A DNA stretch of 64,000 nucleotides from VXLM01 sp965242665. Its GTDB lineage: Bacteria; Chloroflexota; Dehalococcoidia; Lucifugimonadales; VXLM01. Below, in pieces: positions 1 to 8,073 of this stretch. The translations under genes and the position numbers were made by a program. Location of the stretch: assembly GCA_965242665.1 (NCBI GenBank), contig OZ251484.1, positions 2,108,001 to 2,172,000 on the forward strand, in the 5' to 3' direction. The notes under the pieces were generated by a model. The model was not told where the DNA came from. It did not search any database and worked only from the letters and a program-made list of their open reading frames with translations. Each line of letters opens with the position of its first letter. Positions within the stretch are counted from its first letter, which is position 1.

Positions 1-94
1 CGATCATGTGAACTCATAGTATACAACGTTCGGAAGATCATTTGGGTTACATTCGACGCGAGGGTTCCGTTCGATTCATTCCCACACCCGCTCA

Positions 95-224
95 CGTCAT
101 TCCCGCACCCACCCACGTCATTCCCGCACCCACCCACGTCATTCCCGCACCCACCCACGTCATTCCCGCACCCACCCACGTCATTCCCGCACCCACCCAC
201 GTCATTCCCGCGTAGGCGGGAATC
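95..224. repeat. 21-bp tandem array ending in a full REP-like palindrome
   Basis: The half-site CGTCATTCCCGC recurs at 95, 116, 137, 158, 179 and 200, exactly every 21 bp. The last copy runs into a complete palindrome (ATTCCCGC, 4-nt loop, GCGGGAAT). The same half-site array and palindrome occur at 4898-4953, 5106-5195, 9865-9993, 10279-10379, 10538-10566, 13210-13362 and 32379-32425. No protein fits it. It looks like a non-coding extragenic palindrome family. Confidence 0.9.
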
Positions 225-244
225 TCCGCCTCCCTGCACCGCAT

Positions 245-273
245 TTGACAAAACAGAACTCACGTACTATTAT
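245..273 (+). promoter_or_regulatory. Consensus sigma70-type promoter inside composite repeat
   Basis: TTGACA (245-250), a 17-bp spacer, and TATTAT (268-273). The same -35, the near-identical spacer ending CACGTAC and the -10 position recur at 10036-10064 (+) and at 5087-5059 (minus strand). Conservation of both boxes and spacer length in three copies supports function. Confidence 0.6.
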
Positions 274-319
274 AGGACTATGGTCACTCAGCGAATCCAC
301 GACCCGAGGAGATAGCCCC

Positions 320-538
320 ATGCGCGAAACATACCAACCTCCAACCACCTCCCCCGCCGGCCCTCCGAATGACCACACTCACCCACGTCATTCCTGCTGC
401 CACCCACGTCATTCCCGCGAAGGCGGGAATCCACCCCGCTGCGTCCAAACCTCCGAAGAGACGGCACTCCTCCCGCCCTCTACAAAATCCGACAGAATCC
501 GACAAAACCCGACAGAAACTCGTGCGCGCGTTCCCTAA
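320..538 (+). CDS. Mini-ORF MRETYQP carried by repeat promoter
   Basis: A 72-codon ORF begins 47 nt after the repeat promoter. It is preceded by a GAGGAG ribosome binding site and opens MRETYQPPTTSPAGPPNDH. A second copy with the same first seven residues and an AAGGAG site lies at 5012-4878 on the minus strand. After about 20 codons both run into REP palindromes, so the tail is low-complexity Pro/His/Arg sequence. It could be a real short peptide, a leader, or a chance reading frame in a repeat. Only the start region is conserved between copies. Confidence 0.25.
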   Translation: MRETYQPPTTSPAGPPNDHTHPRHSCCHPRHSREGGNPPRCVQTSEETALLPPSTKSDRIRQNPTETRARVP

Positions 539-775
539 TTCCCGCGCGCGCGAGGCCGACGATGATAACCTCCTCAAAGACATGCCATGCTAATTCCCGC
601 GCACGCGCGCGAGGCACCCCCTCCCGTCATTCCCGCGAAGGCGGGAATCCTTGCGCCACCCGCGTTCCGTTTCCTTTCTCTCGGCATGGATCGGATTCGA
701 CGTCTCCCTTGGAGTTGCAGTCTCATAAGCCTCATGCCGATAGATCCAACGAAACCGACGAGAGAGGGGCGAGAA

Positions 776-975
776 CGATGGATAAGGCTGTGCAATGCAG
801 TGTCTATGATGTGTATGGAGTGTGTGTATGGGGGTGAAACCACTGACATTTGCATACCCTCTTACCAGGGTATACGAATGGAGGCCGGACCGCACAAGAT
901 GAACGGGGCCGACATGGGTAGAGCATCTCCAAACAGCCACTCCCAAGGGTCTGCTTTCGTGGGAATGGCGGGGCG
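776..975. other. Gene-free stretch
   Basis: No convincing ORF. A short inverted repeat (TACCCT, 6-nt loop, AGGGTA, about 858-875) is the only structure seen between the composite repeat and the 3' end of the isomerase gene. Confidence 0.4.
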
Positions 976-1866
976 CTAGGTGATCTGGACGCCGACCTTG
1001 CGGGCGACGGCGCGGACGTACTGCTGTCCGACGATGGTGTCTTCGTAGTCGAAATGCTCGACGTGGATGGTGATGTCTTGCGGGAGTTCTCCGAGCCGCT
1101 TCATGATAGTCTCGTAGTCCATGGTTCCCGTGCCTGGGACGGCCTCGTCGATGTGGACGATTGGGTTGCCCTTCTCCGCCCTTGCGCCGCCTCCGATACC
1201 GCCGCCGGCTATCTTCACGTCCTTCGCGTGCACGGACGTGACGCGCTGCCCCAAGCGGTCGAATGCGTAGTTCACCAGGCCAGTCGTGTTGTAGTACATA
1301 TGCGGCTCGCACATATTCACGAGGTCGAGGAGGATCTTCAATCGGGGGGACGAGACGGCGTCGATCAGTTCCGTGCATCGTTCGACGGACTTGAGCGGCG
1401 AGAAGTAGAGCGGATGCGCTGCGACGTCGATTCCCTCTCGCTCTGCCGCCTTGGCCAACTCTGCGACGGCTGCGACTCGCCGGCTCCACGTCCGCTCCGA
1501 CCAGATGTCGGGGGACGGCCAACCGAACTCCTTGCCCCATCCGAATCCGACGCAATGCGCGCCGAGAATGGCGCCGACATGCATCTGATGTTCGTAGCTC
1601 CTCAGGGCGGCTTCGTGAAGGCCGGGATCGTCGAACCCGAGTTGCCGTCCTTGGTAAAACGGAACGACTTCGCCGATGCGGAGGCCGTTGTCGTCTAACC
1701 AGCGTTTGGCTTCTCGCGCCTCGCCGTCCGTCCATTCGGGAAACGCCTTGACGGAAACGGTGTCGACATCCATGACGGCGGCCCGTTTGAGGAGAAGCGC
1801 CCGGCTCTCGGACGCGTCAGGGCCGAGTTGGAGAAAATCTCCGAGGGGTGGACTCATTCGCAGCAT
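976..1866 (-). CDS. Sugar phosphate isomerase/epimerase, TIM barrel
   Basis: A 296-residue protein of the AP endonuclease 2/xylose-isomerase-like TIM-barrel superfamily, which isomerises or epimerises keto-sugars and uses a divalent metal. Family-like segments include LKILLDLVNMCEPHMY, the SVHAKDVK strand with its metal-binding His, and a late acidic segment HIDEAVPGTGTMDY typical of the last strands. A reading frame extends upstream to an ATG at 1917, but that ATG overlaps the -10 box TATAAT (1921-1916). The ATG at 1866 (MLRMSPP) has GAGG 7 nt upstream and is chosen. The substrate cannot be told. It stands alone, next to repeats. Confidence 0.8.
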   Translation of the reverse strand: MLRMSPPLGDFLQLGPDASESRALLLKRAAVMDVDTVSVKAFPEWTDGEAREAKRWLDDNGLRIGEVVPFYQGRQLGFDDPGLHEAALRSYEHQMHVGAILGAHCVGFGWGKEFGWPSPDIWSERTWSRRVAAVAELAKAAEREGIDVAAHPLYFSPLKSVERCTELIDAVSSPRLKILLDLVNMCEPHMYYNTTGLVNYAFDRLGQRVTSVHAKDVKIAGGGIGGGARAEKGNPIVHIDEAVPGTGTMDYETIMKRLGELPQDITIHVEHFDYEDTIVGQQYVRAVARKVGVQIT

Positions 1867-1915
1867 AGAAGAACCTCGCTTCCTTTGTTCAAGACTCCGG
1901 AATTGCTCGACCCCC

Positions 1916-1921
1916 ATTATA
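1916..1921 (-). promoter_or_regulatory. -10 box of the isomerase gene
   Basis: TATAAT on the minus strand, about 50 nt upstream of the chosen start. It overlaps and so excludes the upstream in-frame ATG at 1917. Confidence 0.5.
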
Positions 1922-2160
1922 CACCGTCACGGCCGGATTATCCCCCCGCAGTCCGTGACCACCTCGTACCTGCGGCGCGGTGTTCGTGCATTACGGTAGC
2001 GGGTCGGGAACGACGGCAGCACTGCCAAGGCCAAGGTTTGGCGGTTGTGTTTAGTCATAGTTGATTCATTTCATTGAGTGGACATGATGCACTACGCCCC
2101 AATCCCCGTAGAGTCTACCGGTGACGATCGTGGAAACGTCGCACTGCGTCCGACGACCCG
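1922..2160. other. Gene-free stretch
   Basis: No ORF with family features or a ribosome binding site. Upstream flank of the isomerase gene and left flank of the 61-bp repeat array. Confidence 0.4.
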
Positions 2161-2376
2161 CGTCACTCGCGCGCCGCCGGGGCGAACTCCCCCACGTCTC
2201 TAACCAGACGGACATCCCCGGCGTCACTCGCGCGCCGCCGGGGCGAACTCCCCCACGTCTCTAACCAGACGGACATCCCCGGCGTCACTCGCGCGCCGCC
2301 GGGGCGAACTCCCCCACGTCTCTAACCAGACGGACATCCCCGGCGTCACTCCCGCGCGTCCGGGGCGAACTCGACC
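2161..2376. repeat. 61-bp tandem repeat copying the 3' end of the adjacent gene
   Basis: Three copies with a 61-bp period start at 2161, 2222 and 2283. A degenerate fourth at 2344 is the actual 3' end of the neighbouring membrane-protein gene. Read on the minus strand, each unit encodes EFAPAARE followed by TGA, and the gene itself ends EFAPDARE-TGA. The last codons plus about 35 bp of downstream DNA have therefore been amplified past the stop. There are no variable spacers, so this is not a CRISPR. Confidence 0.9.
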
Positions 2377-4715
2377 CCCCAAATACGGCCGTCGCCGTCG
2401 AACTGCCCGGTGGTGATTCGCGCGATGGCGTACTGGGGAAGGACGATGCTCACAAGACACTTACCGCCGAATAGCAGACCGCGCTCGACGAAGGCAAAGT
2501 CGAGGTTGTCAAATCCATGCTGCCTGCGGGCGGCGGGAAGGTCGTCGATGTCATCGGGGACGACGTGCAGGAAGAAGCGATCAGTGGTGTCCTCTTCACC
2601 GCACGGCTCCTTGACGTAGTGCAACTTGCCGTCGTCGATATACACGTCGAATTCAGAGCGTGCGGCAGGTTCACGGGACACTATCGACCGATACGCGGAA
2701 TCGAGCTTGGGCCCTTGGACAACATGGGTTGCGCTCCAAGCATCGCCGCCGGCTCGACCGGTATTTATCTTGACGATGTCGTACTGCGGAAGGTCGACGC
2801 TGGCCAAGCATTTGCCGTTGAACAGCAGGCCTCGCTGGACGAATTCAAAGTCGAAGTTCTCGAATCCATGGCGTTTGCGCTGGTCTGGAAGGTCGTCGTC
2901 GAATGAGTGGACGTGTAAGAACAATCGTCCTGCGGCGTCCGCGCGTTCGCACGGCTCCTTGAGATAGTACATCTTGCCCTTGTCGATGTAGAGATCGAAC
3001 TCCGAGCGCGCGGCAGGCTCGGTAGACACAACCGATCGGTACATAGCTCTATACCATGCCTCAAAGCCAGCTCTGTCGTAGAGGAAGAGATGCTGGTTTT
3101 GCGGCGTAAGCAGGGCGTCGGTATCAACGCGCGAGCGCAGGAGGACGAATCCTCCATCCACGGCGGGAAGATACTTATAGCGGATGAGGCTCGTGTTCAG
3201 GTAGTAATTCATCGCAAGGGTCTCATCCAAGCCGAAGAAGGATTGGTGGATGTTGCCGAGAGGGAGAACTGTGACGAGCTTGCCCGCGGTCGTCTCGCGG
3301 ATGGCGAGCAGTTCTTGCTCCGCTTCCCTCACTGACTGTCCCGTCTCCGCGCTGTGGCCGACGCGGCTCATTTGGAAGCTGGATACTGCGAATAGCAGCA
3401 GCGCGATGACCGACGCGGCCCCGATGACGCCGTCCCGATTGGTCAACCTGCGCGCCAAGAGCAGGACGAGGGTGAAGAAGGCCAGAGGGAGGCCGATGTA
3501 GTAGATTCTCTCGAAATCATGGAATGCGGTGAGGTTGCGCATTGGCAGGGCCCAGACGAAGCCGGACGACGCCAGGGTAACGAACAGGATTCTCGGACGG
3601 GCGAACATCGAGCCGATCAGACAGGCCGTGGACAGAATGACGCCCAAGACGACGCCTTGGAATTCCGATAGCCACGCCGGACTTTGGACCAGGGCGCTGC
3701 CGACCACATCGGCGCGATAGACAAGGGGGCCAAGCAGTGGGTAGGGAACGAACATTCTTCCGATGCTCCGAAACTGCTCTGCTAGGAAGGAACTCCAGGG
3801 TTGGACGGCGGCGACATGTACGTTGTTTTCGGAGTCCGCTCCAATCCGTCTGAGCATGGATTGGAAGGAGGGCAGCTCTGTCGGCGGCGTCTCGCCGTTC
3901 AGCGCGATGTACTCCATGGTGAAGTTGAAGGCGAGGACGGACAGGCCGAACGCCAGCGCGGTGATGCCAAGCAAGAGGTAGCGGCTACGGAGCAGCGTGG
4001 AGGCGATGCGCCTGATCGACATAACGGCGGCAGCAGAACGCGCACGCAGGAGGTCGCGCGCAAGGCCGATGATGACGAACGGCAGGAGGAGGGCCAAGAC
4101 GTGCCATCCCAGCAGCAGGGCGATGCAGGTCTTGAGCAGCAGCTGACGGAAGCGGCCTTCCTGCACGAAGACGACCATGCCGTGGAAGGTCAACATCACT
4201 CCAAAGAGGTCGGGTATCCCCTCGCCGATGGTCATGTCGTTGTAGTAGAGCAGATAGTACGACGAGAACGACAGGAGCCCCGCGGTCAGTGCGATCCATC
4301 TGTTGTATGTGAGGCGGCAAAGCGAGAGATACGCGAGGATTGTGGCGGCGCTGAAGAACAGGAGCAGCAGAATTCTCGCGGTGTAGAGCTGTGCGGACGG
4401 GTTGCCTCCGAAGCGCAGAGTGGCCAGCTTCATGCTTGCGTGCCCGCCGGGCGGGAAGCGGTTGTATGGGATGTAGCGGGTGACGCCGTCGTCGTCCATG
4501 AGCCGGCGCTCGAACCGCTGGAGGCCATGTTCGGGGGAAATGTTCACCGCTATCGTCAGGTGAAGCGCAGACAACCAGCTGTGGTCGCCGACCGGCCGGT
4601 AGAAGTATCCACGGTCGCCGCCGAAGACGAAGACCGTTGACAGGCCAAGCAGCAGCAAGGCGAGGGGAAGCAGTGGAGACCGCAGCGCGGGCGTGATTCT
4701 GTCGAGCGATGTCAT
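2346..4715 (-). CDS. Polytopic membrane protein with two C-terminal repeat modules
   Basis: 789 residues. The first roughly 480 hold about 10-12 hydrophobic segments, starting with a signal-anchor-like helix (LLPLALLLLGLSTVFVF). They are separated by loops such as FVQEGRFRQLLLKTC and RNLTAFHDFERIYYIG, the general layout of GT-C glycosyltransferases or other lipid-linked envelope enzymes, although no catalytic motif can be pinned down. Residues about 555-670 and 675-789 are two copies of one roughly 115-residue module: SEFDVYI, YVKEPC, RFFLHV, DLP, RR-HGFDNLDF, GGKC, LPQY, TTGQF. The module is probably extracytoplasmic. Four other proteins in the window carry it, and the closest relative is the gene at 25856-28615. 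The ATG at 4715 has AGGA 8 nt upstream and is preferred to a GTG at 4733. Confidence 0.75.
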   Translation of the reverse strand: MTSLDRITPALRSPLLPLALLLLGLSTVFVFGGDRGYFYRPVGDHSWLSALHLTIAVNISPEHGLQRFERRLMDDDGVTRYIPYNRFPPGGHASMKLATLRFGGNPSAQLYTARILLLLFFSAATILAYLSLCRLTYNRWIALTAGLLSFSSYYLLYYNDMTIGEGIPDLFGVMLTFHGMVVFVQEGRFRQLLLKTCIALLLGWHVLALLLPFVIIGLARDLLRARSAAAVMSIRRIASTLLRSRYLLLGITALAFGLSVLAFNFTMEYIALNGETPPTELPSFQSMLRRIGADSENNVHVAAVQPWSSFLAEQFRSIGRMFVPYPLLGPLVYRADVVGSALVQSPAWLSEFQGVVLGVILSTACLIGSMFARPRILFVTLASSGFVWALPMRNLTAFHDFERIYYIGLPLAFFTLVLLLARRLTNRDGVIGAASVIALLLFAVSSFQMSRVGHSAETGQSVREAEQELLAIRETTAGKLVTVLPLGNIHQSFFGLDETLAMNYYLNTSLIRYKYLPAVDGGFVLLRSRVDTDALLTPQNQHLFLYDRAGFEAWYRAMYRSVVSTEPAARSEFDLYIDKGKMYYLKEPCERADAAGRLFLHVHSFDDDLPDQRKRHGFENFDFEFVQRGLLFNGKCLASVDLPQYDIVKINTGRAGGDAWSATHVVQGPKLDSAYRSIVSREPAARSEFDVYIDDGKLHYVKEPCGEEDTTDRFFLHVVPDDIDDLPAARRQHGFDNLDFAFVERGLLFGGKCLVSIVLPQYAIARITTGQFDGDGRIWGVEFAPDARE

Positions 4716-4877
4716 GCTTGGGATCCTGGTCACGCGAGATAGTATGTCATCTATAACTGAACACTACCTGTGGCAGCAATGATTCCGCCAGTGAAGGTTG
4801 GCCCATCTCTCGGTGCATTCCACTCTCCTTACGACTTGCACGATCCAGCTCCTCTGTTTATACCCCAACACAGCAGG

Positions 4878-5012
4878 TTATGCAAAAGTCTCCCTACGCG
4901 GGAATGACGTGAGTGGGTGCGGGAATGACGTGAGTGGGTGCGGGAATGACGTGGGTGTGGTCATGCGGAGGGCCGGCGAGAGAGGTGGTTGGGGTTGGTA
5001 TGTTTCGCGCAT
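4878..5012 (-). CDS. Mini-ORF MRETYQP, second copy
   Basis: A 44-codon frame behind an AAGGAG site and the promoter TTGACA-N17-TATCCT (5087-5059). It shares MRETYQP with the ORF at 320-538, then diverges in frame and ends in half-site repeats. Same caveats as copy 1. Confidence 0.2.
   Translation of the reverse strand: MRETYQPQPPLSPALRMTTPTSFPHPLTSFPHPLTSFPRRETFA
4898..4953. repeat. 21-bp half-site array
   Basis: GCGGGAATGACG at 4898, 4919 and 4940: three half-sites of the REP palindrome, in the opposite orientation to the array at 95-224. Confidence 0.85.
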
Positions 5013-5058
5013 GGGGGTATCTCCTTGGGTCGTGGTTTTGCGGAGTCGTCTTATGTTC

Positions 5059-5087
5059 AGGATAGTACGTGGGTTCTGTTCTGTCAA
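5059..5087 (-). promoter_or_regulatory. Repeat-borne promoter, minus-strand copy
   Basis: TTGACA (5087-5082), a 17-bp spacer ending CACGTAC, and TATCCT (5064-5059). Near-identical to the promoters at 245-273 and 10036-10064. Confidence 0.55.
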
Positions 5088-5105
5088 ATACGATGCAGGG
5101 AGGGG

Positions 5106-5195
5106 AGATTCCCGCCTTCGCGGGAATGACGTGGGAGGCTGCGGGAATGACGTGGGAGGCTGCGGGAATGACGGGGGTGAGTGCGGGAATGATGG
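5106..5195. repeat. REP palindrome followed by 21-bp half-site array
   Basis: A complete palindrome at 5107-5126 is followed by half-sites GCGGGAATGA starting at 5141, 5162 and 5183 in the same 21-bp phase as the palindrome arm. With 4898-4953 and the promoter at 5059-5087 it fills the gene-free stretch 4716-5324. Confidence 0.85.
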
Positions 5196-5324
5196 AAGGA
5201 GGATCTCCGATGCGGGGACAATCCATGTCAACAAGGCAAGAGGGTCTGCGGGTTGGGAGTGGTTGCGGGCGGAGTGGGGTCGGTGGTAGGTTGTGCGTAT
5301 ATTCCTCGTTGGGCGGGTGACAGA

Positions 5325-6269
5325 ATGCTTCTGGTAACTGGGGCGTCGGGCTTCGTGGGGCGTCGGGTCGTTGCTTTGCTGGCGGCGGCCGGGAAGCCGG
5401 TGCGTGCGTTGACGCGCTCCGAATCGAGCGCGTCTGCGCTGCCGCAGGGGGTGGAAGGCGCGGTCGGGGACGTGCTCGACAGCGACTCGCTGCGGCGGGC
5501 GATGGAGGGCGTCAACGCGGTCGTGCACTTGGTCGCGGTGATTAGAGAGCGGGGCGCGCTGACGTTCCAGCGGGTGAACTATGAGGGAACGGTCGGCGTC
5601 CTAGCGGCGGCGCAGGAGGCGGGCGTGCGGCGCATCGTGTGCGCGAGCACGATCGGAGCAGCGTCCGATCCCACGGTGCGCTACCTGCATTCGCGGTGGA
5701 TGGGAGAGCAAGAAATCATCCGGAGCGGACTTGCGTATACGATCGTTCGCTTTTCCGTGGGCTTTGGCGAAGGAGACGAGTTCATCAACCAGTTGGCGGC
5801 GTTGGCGAAGGCGTTTCCTCTCGTGCCCGTCGTCGGGGACGGCAAGGCGGTCTTCCAACCTATCTGGGTAGACGATGCGGCGCGCTGCATCGCGGAGAGC
5901 CTCGACCGGGAGGCGTTGGAGGGGCAGGCGGTGGACATCGGGGGGCCGGACTACTTCACCTACGACGAGTTGATCGACGTGATTGCGGAGACGCTCGGGG
6001 TGCGCGCGGCGAAGGCTCATGCGCCGGTCGCGTTCATGGCTGCCGCCGCGTCCGTGATGGAGGCGTTGTCGCCGCGTCCGCCGATAACGCGGGAGCAGCT
6101 GAAGATGCTGGCGTTCGACCATCGGACAGGTCTGGACTCCGTCCAGCGGCATTTCGGCTTCGAGCCACGCCCGCTGCGGGGAAACATCGACTACATCCGC
6201 AAGATTCGATATTCCGACGCCGTGCGGATGGGCTTGGGCTTCATGCCGCGGCATATCCGGGATCACTGA
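5325..6269 (+). CDS. NAD(P)-dependent epimerase/dehydratase, SDR-a (NDUFA9-like)
   Basis: 314 residues. The Rossmann motif GASGFVG lies near the N-terminus, followed by a VVHLVAV strand, the region CASTIGA in place of the catalytic serine segment, and a divergent YLHSRWMGEQEI stretch where YxxxK would lie. This arrangement is typical of atypical SDRs of the complex-I NDUFA9/NAD-binding type (inference). The start at 5325 (MLLVTGASG) places the dinucleotide motif at the N-terminus as usual. The last 64 bp (6206-6269) are repeated exactly at 8074-8137, beyond the darTG locus, so this gene end was the insertion point of that locus. Confidence 0.75.
   Translation: MLLVTGASGFVGRRVVALLAAAGKPVRALTRSESSASALPQGVEGAVGDVLDSDSLRRAMEGVNAVVHLVAVIRERGALTFQRVNYEGTVGVLAAAQEAGVRRIVCASTIGAASDPTVRYLHSRWMGEQEIIRSGLAYTIVRFSVGFGEGDEFINQLAALAKAFPLVPVVGDGKAVFQPIWVDDAARCIAESLDREALEGQAVDIGGPDYFTYDELIDVIAETLGVRAAKAHAPVAFMAAAASVMEALSPRPPITREQLKMLAFDHRTGLDSVQRHFGFEPRPLRGNIDYIRKIRYSDAVRMGLGFMPRHIRDH
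6206..6269 (+). repeat. 64-bp direct repeat, left copy (in epimerase 3' end)
   Basis: Identical over 64 bp to 8074-8137. It starts TCGATATTCCGACGCC and ends ATCACTGA, the stop of the epimerase gene. The pair brackets the darTG locus. Confidence 0.9.
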
Positions 6270-6276
6270 TAGCGCG

Positions 6277-6299
6277 GGGGCGATTTTGAGAATCGCCCC
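6277..6299. terminator. Hairpin between convergent epimerase and darG
   Basis: GGGGCGATT, 5-nt loop, AATCGCCCC: a perfect 9-bp stem between two converging stop codons. There is no long T tract on either strand. A bidirectional transcription block is plausible but not shown. Confidence 0.45.
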
Positions 6300-7336
6300 T
6301 ACACGATCCAACCTTTGTCTCTGAGTGTTCGAATGGCCAGGCTGATTTGGCGCGGAGAGAATTGGCGCTTGCGTGGATTCCATGCGTAGATGTCGTCGGT
6401 GATCGCCTGTACGTTGGCGGAGGGGCGCTCGGCCGCCACCCAATGGACGGTCGCCAGCAGTTCGAGGCCGAACGCCGACTCGAACCCTTCTACGAGGTCG
6501 GAAACTCTTTCGAAGCGCGCGCGTGTTTCAGGGTTGTCCTCGAGGAATGCGCGGGCATCCTTGACGGCGCCGGGCACAAGTTCGATGGGTTTGCCCGGGG
6601 CGTCTCCGCCGTCCGCATACCCCGATATGAGATGTCCCTCTATCGGATGCAGCATGTGCCGCAGGTTCTTGGCGTAAGGGCCGTAGTGCGCCTTGTCGAA
6701 TCTGAGATTTAGGGGTTCGCCGGCCCTTTGCATGAAGTACATGAGCTTGTGGATTTCCAGCAAGGTCACTTCCGGATCGAGCAGGCCGGCGAGGTAGCGG
6801 TGGATCAGGGTAACCAGCACTGCGCGAGCGTTGGTCATCTTTGGCACCTTGGTCGAGCGGACTGCACGCTTGTCGTCCAATGCGGGATCCGGCTCGAACG
6901 CAACGACTCTTACGCCGTCGAGTCCGCCCAACGCGGATTCGACGCGGGAGCGCACGTCGGCCCATTCCAACCCGCCCAGTCCACTGCCCAAGGGGGGGAT
7001 AGCTATCGAACGGATGCTGCGCTCCTCAATCTCTCTTGCGAGTGCGTCGAGTCCGGACTCGATGTCTTCCATGCGGCTCTTGCCGCGCCAATGGCGCTTG
7101 GTCGGAAAGTTGACGATGTAGCGCGGGCCGGTCATGTGCCCGGTTTCGTAGACGAACATGCGGCCTGGCTGGACTTTCTTGCGCTTGCAGGCGTCGGCGT
7201 ATGCCTCGAAGTTCTCCGGGAAGGCGTGCTTGAACTGCAGCGCTATCCCCCGCCCCATGAAGCCCACACAGTTGACGCTGTTGACGAGGGCATCGACGTC
7301 TTCTGTGAATATGTCGCCGGTCTTGTACTCGATCAT
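6299..7336 (-). CDS. darG: DarG antitoxin, DNA ADP-ribosyl glycohydrolase
   Basis: 345 residues. An N-terminal macrodomain (about 1-155) has NSVNCVGFMGRGIALQFK, the segment FPTKRHWRGKSR that carries the lysine used for ADP-ribose removal in DarG, and IPPLGSGLGGLEW. A DarG-type C-terminal domain (about 170-345) with LLEIHKLMYFMQRAGEPL and FDKAHYGPYA is thought to bind the toxin. In known DarTG systems DarG removes ADP-ribose from thymidines modified by DarT. The gene is intact and lies directly downstream of the broken darT, in one transcript. This locus is bracketed by the 64-bp direct repeat. Confidence 0.9.
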   Translation of the reverse strand: MIEYKTGDIFTEDVDALVNSVNCVGFMGRGIALQFKHAFPENFEAYADACKRKKVQPGRMFVYETGHMTGPRYIVNFPTKRHWRGKSRMEDIESGLDALAREIEERSIRSIAIPPLGSGLGGLEWADVRSRVESALGGLDGVRVVAFEPDPALDDKRAVRSTKVPKMTNARAVLVTLIHRYLAGLLDPEVTLLEIHKLMYFMQRAGEPLNLRFDKAHYGPYAKNLRHMLHPIEGHLISGYADGGDAPGKPIELVPGAVKDARAFLEDNPETRARFERVSDLVEGFESAFGLELLATVHWVAAERPSANVQAITDDIYAWNPRKRQFSPRQISLAIRTLRDKGWIV

Positions 7337-7353
7337 GCGGACACCCCCTTCGA

Positions 7354-8000
7354 TCAGTAATACCAGCTAGGTTTGACCACTACGTCGGGGCGATGAGATG
7401 AACTATGCACTATGCAAAGCACTCTATCACGAATCTCTGCGGAGTGTACCCCCACCCGAGAGACCAATTTCCACGGAAACGAGCGCTCCATGAGAAACTC
7501 GGCTTGCTTGCCTTTCTTCCGCTCGCGCGAGCTCCAATCACAGGCTTGCACTGCGTCCCAGTCGATCTTGTTCAGTTGGGAGAGGTCTGCATAATCCGTG
7601 AAGTAGTACGACCCGGCGTTCGAGTCCGTGAACGACCAGCGCAGGTCGTTGTCGTCTGCCCATGCGACCGACTGGTGTAGATCGGCCTCCAGATGGACGA
7701 TGGAGCCTTGGCCGCCTCGGTAGGCCAGATCAGGGTGATTCGCCCTGTGGATCAAGTAGAGCATGACGGAGCGGGGGCAGAAGTAGAAGGGCACGCAGTC
7801 CCCGACGTGCAGCCCAGGGTGGCTGCTGATGCAATTTCCGCGGCGGTACTGTGTTTGATGATTTTCATGCCGATCGTCGTGCCGGGCGCGCCGTCCCTGG
7901 CAACCTTGGCGTCGCACCAGATGTGACCGTCGGCGGCGATCGACGCGAGGCGGTCGAAGTGGACGATGTGGTATATCTTCGGCTCTGTGGGCACGAGCAT
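7354..8000 (-). pseudogene. darT: darT toxin, DNA ADP-ribosyltransferase, frameshifted
   Basis: DarT family (DUF4433), which attaches ADP-ribose to thymidine in single-stranded DNA. The N-terminal third (from the ATG at 8000: YHIVHFDRLASI, IGMKIIKH) lies in one frame. The rest (HVGDCVPFYFCPRSVM, GGQGSIVHLEADL, KQAEFLMER with the likely catalytic Glu, and the terminal WYY) lies in another. The frames meet near 7855, around AAACACAGTACCGCC, where adding one base restores a continuous family-like sequence. This is either a natural 1-bp deletion, consistent with escape from toxicity, or a sequencing error. Neither fragment alone should be active. Confidence 0.8.
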
Positions 8001-8043
8001 GGATCCGCTTGCCTGTTGCGTTTGGCGGCTGGTATATGGCTCT

Positions 8044-8072
8044 ATGATAGATTATTCGTTCGGCTGAGTCAA
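8044..8072 (-). promoter_or_regulatory. Promoter of darT-darG
   Basis: TTGACT (8072-8067), a 17-bp spacer, and TATCAT (8049-8044) on the minus strand, 44 nt upstream of the darT ATG. Confidence 0.6.
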
Positions 8073-8073
8073 G

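Larger units (their letters stand above)
200..775 (+). repeat. Composite interspersed repeat, copy 1
   Basis: A mosaic unit that recurs at 9865-10480 and, reversed and cut by the window edge, at 63740-64000. Its order is: REP palindrome; promoter TTGACA-N17-TATNNT; a run of roughly 10-bp units of the type aatNcgacaaa (about 484-520); GAAACTCGTGCGCGCG; TTCCCTAATTC plus GC-rich alternation; another REP; then a block containing ATTCGAC...CATGCCGATAGATCC (about 690-755). No transposase is present. The conserved order over about 500 bp in three places implies one repeat family spread as a unit. Confidence 0.6.

Noticed and set aside
95..224. Possible CRISPR array in the regular repeats
   Set aside because: The period is 21 bp with no variable spacers; units are half of a palindrome found elsewhere singly. 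The 61-bp array at 2161 likewise has no spacers and copies a gene end. No cas genes are present.
590..1735. Long minus-strand ORF of 381 codons
   Set aside because: It overlaps the isomerase gene in another frame, is Arg/His-rich and shows no family motif: a GC-bias shadow.
3801..4640. 279-codon plus-strand ORF inside the first membrane-protein gene
   Set aside because: Antisense shadow of a gene with clear membrane segments and a conserved paralogue; no ribosome site or motif.
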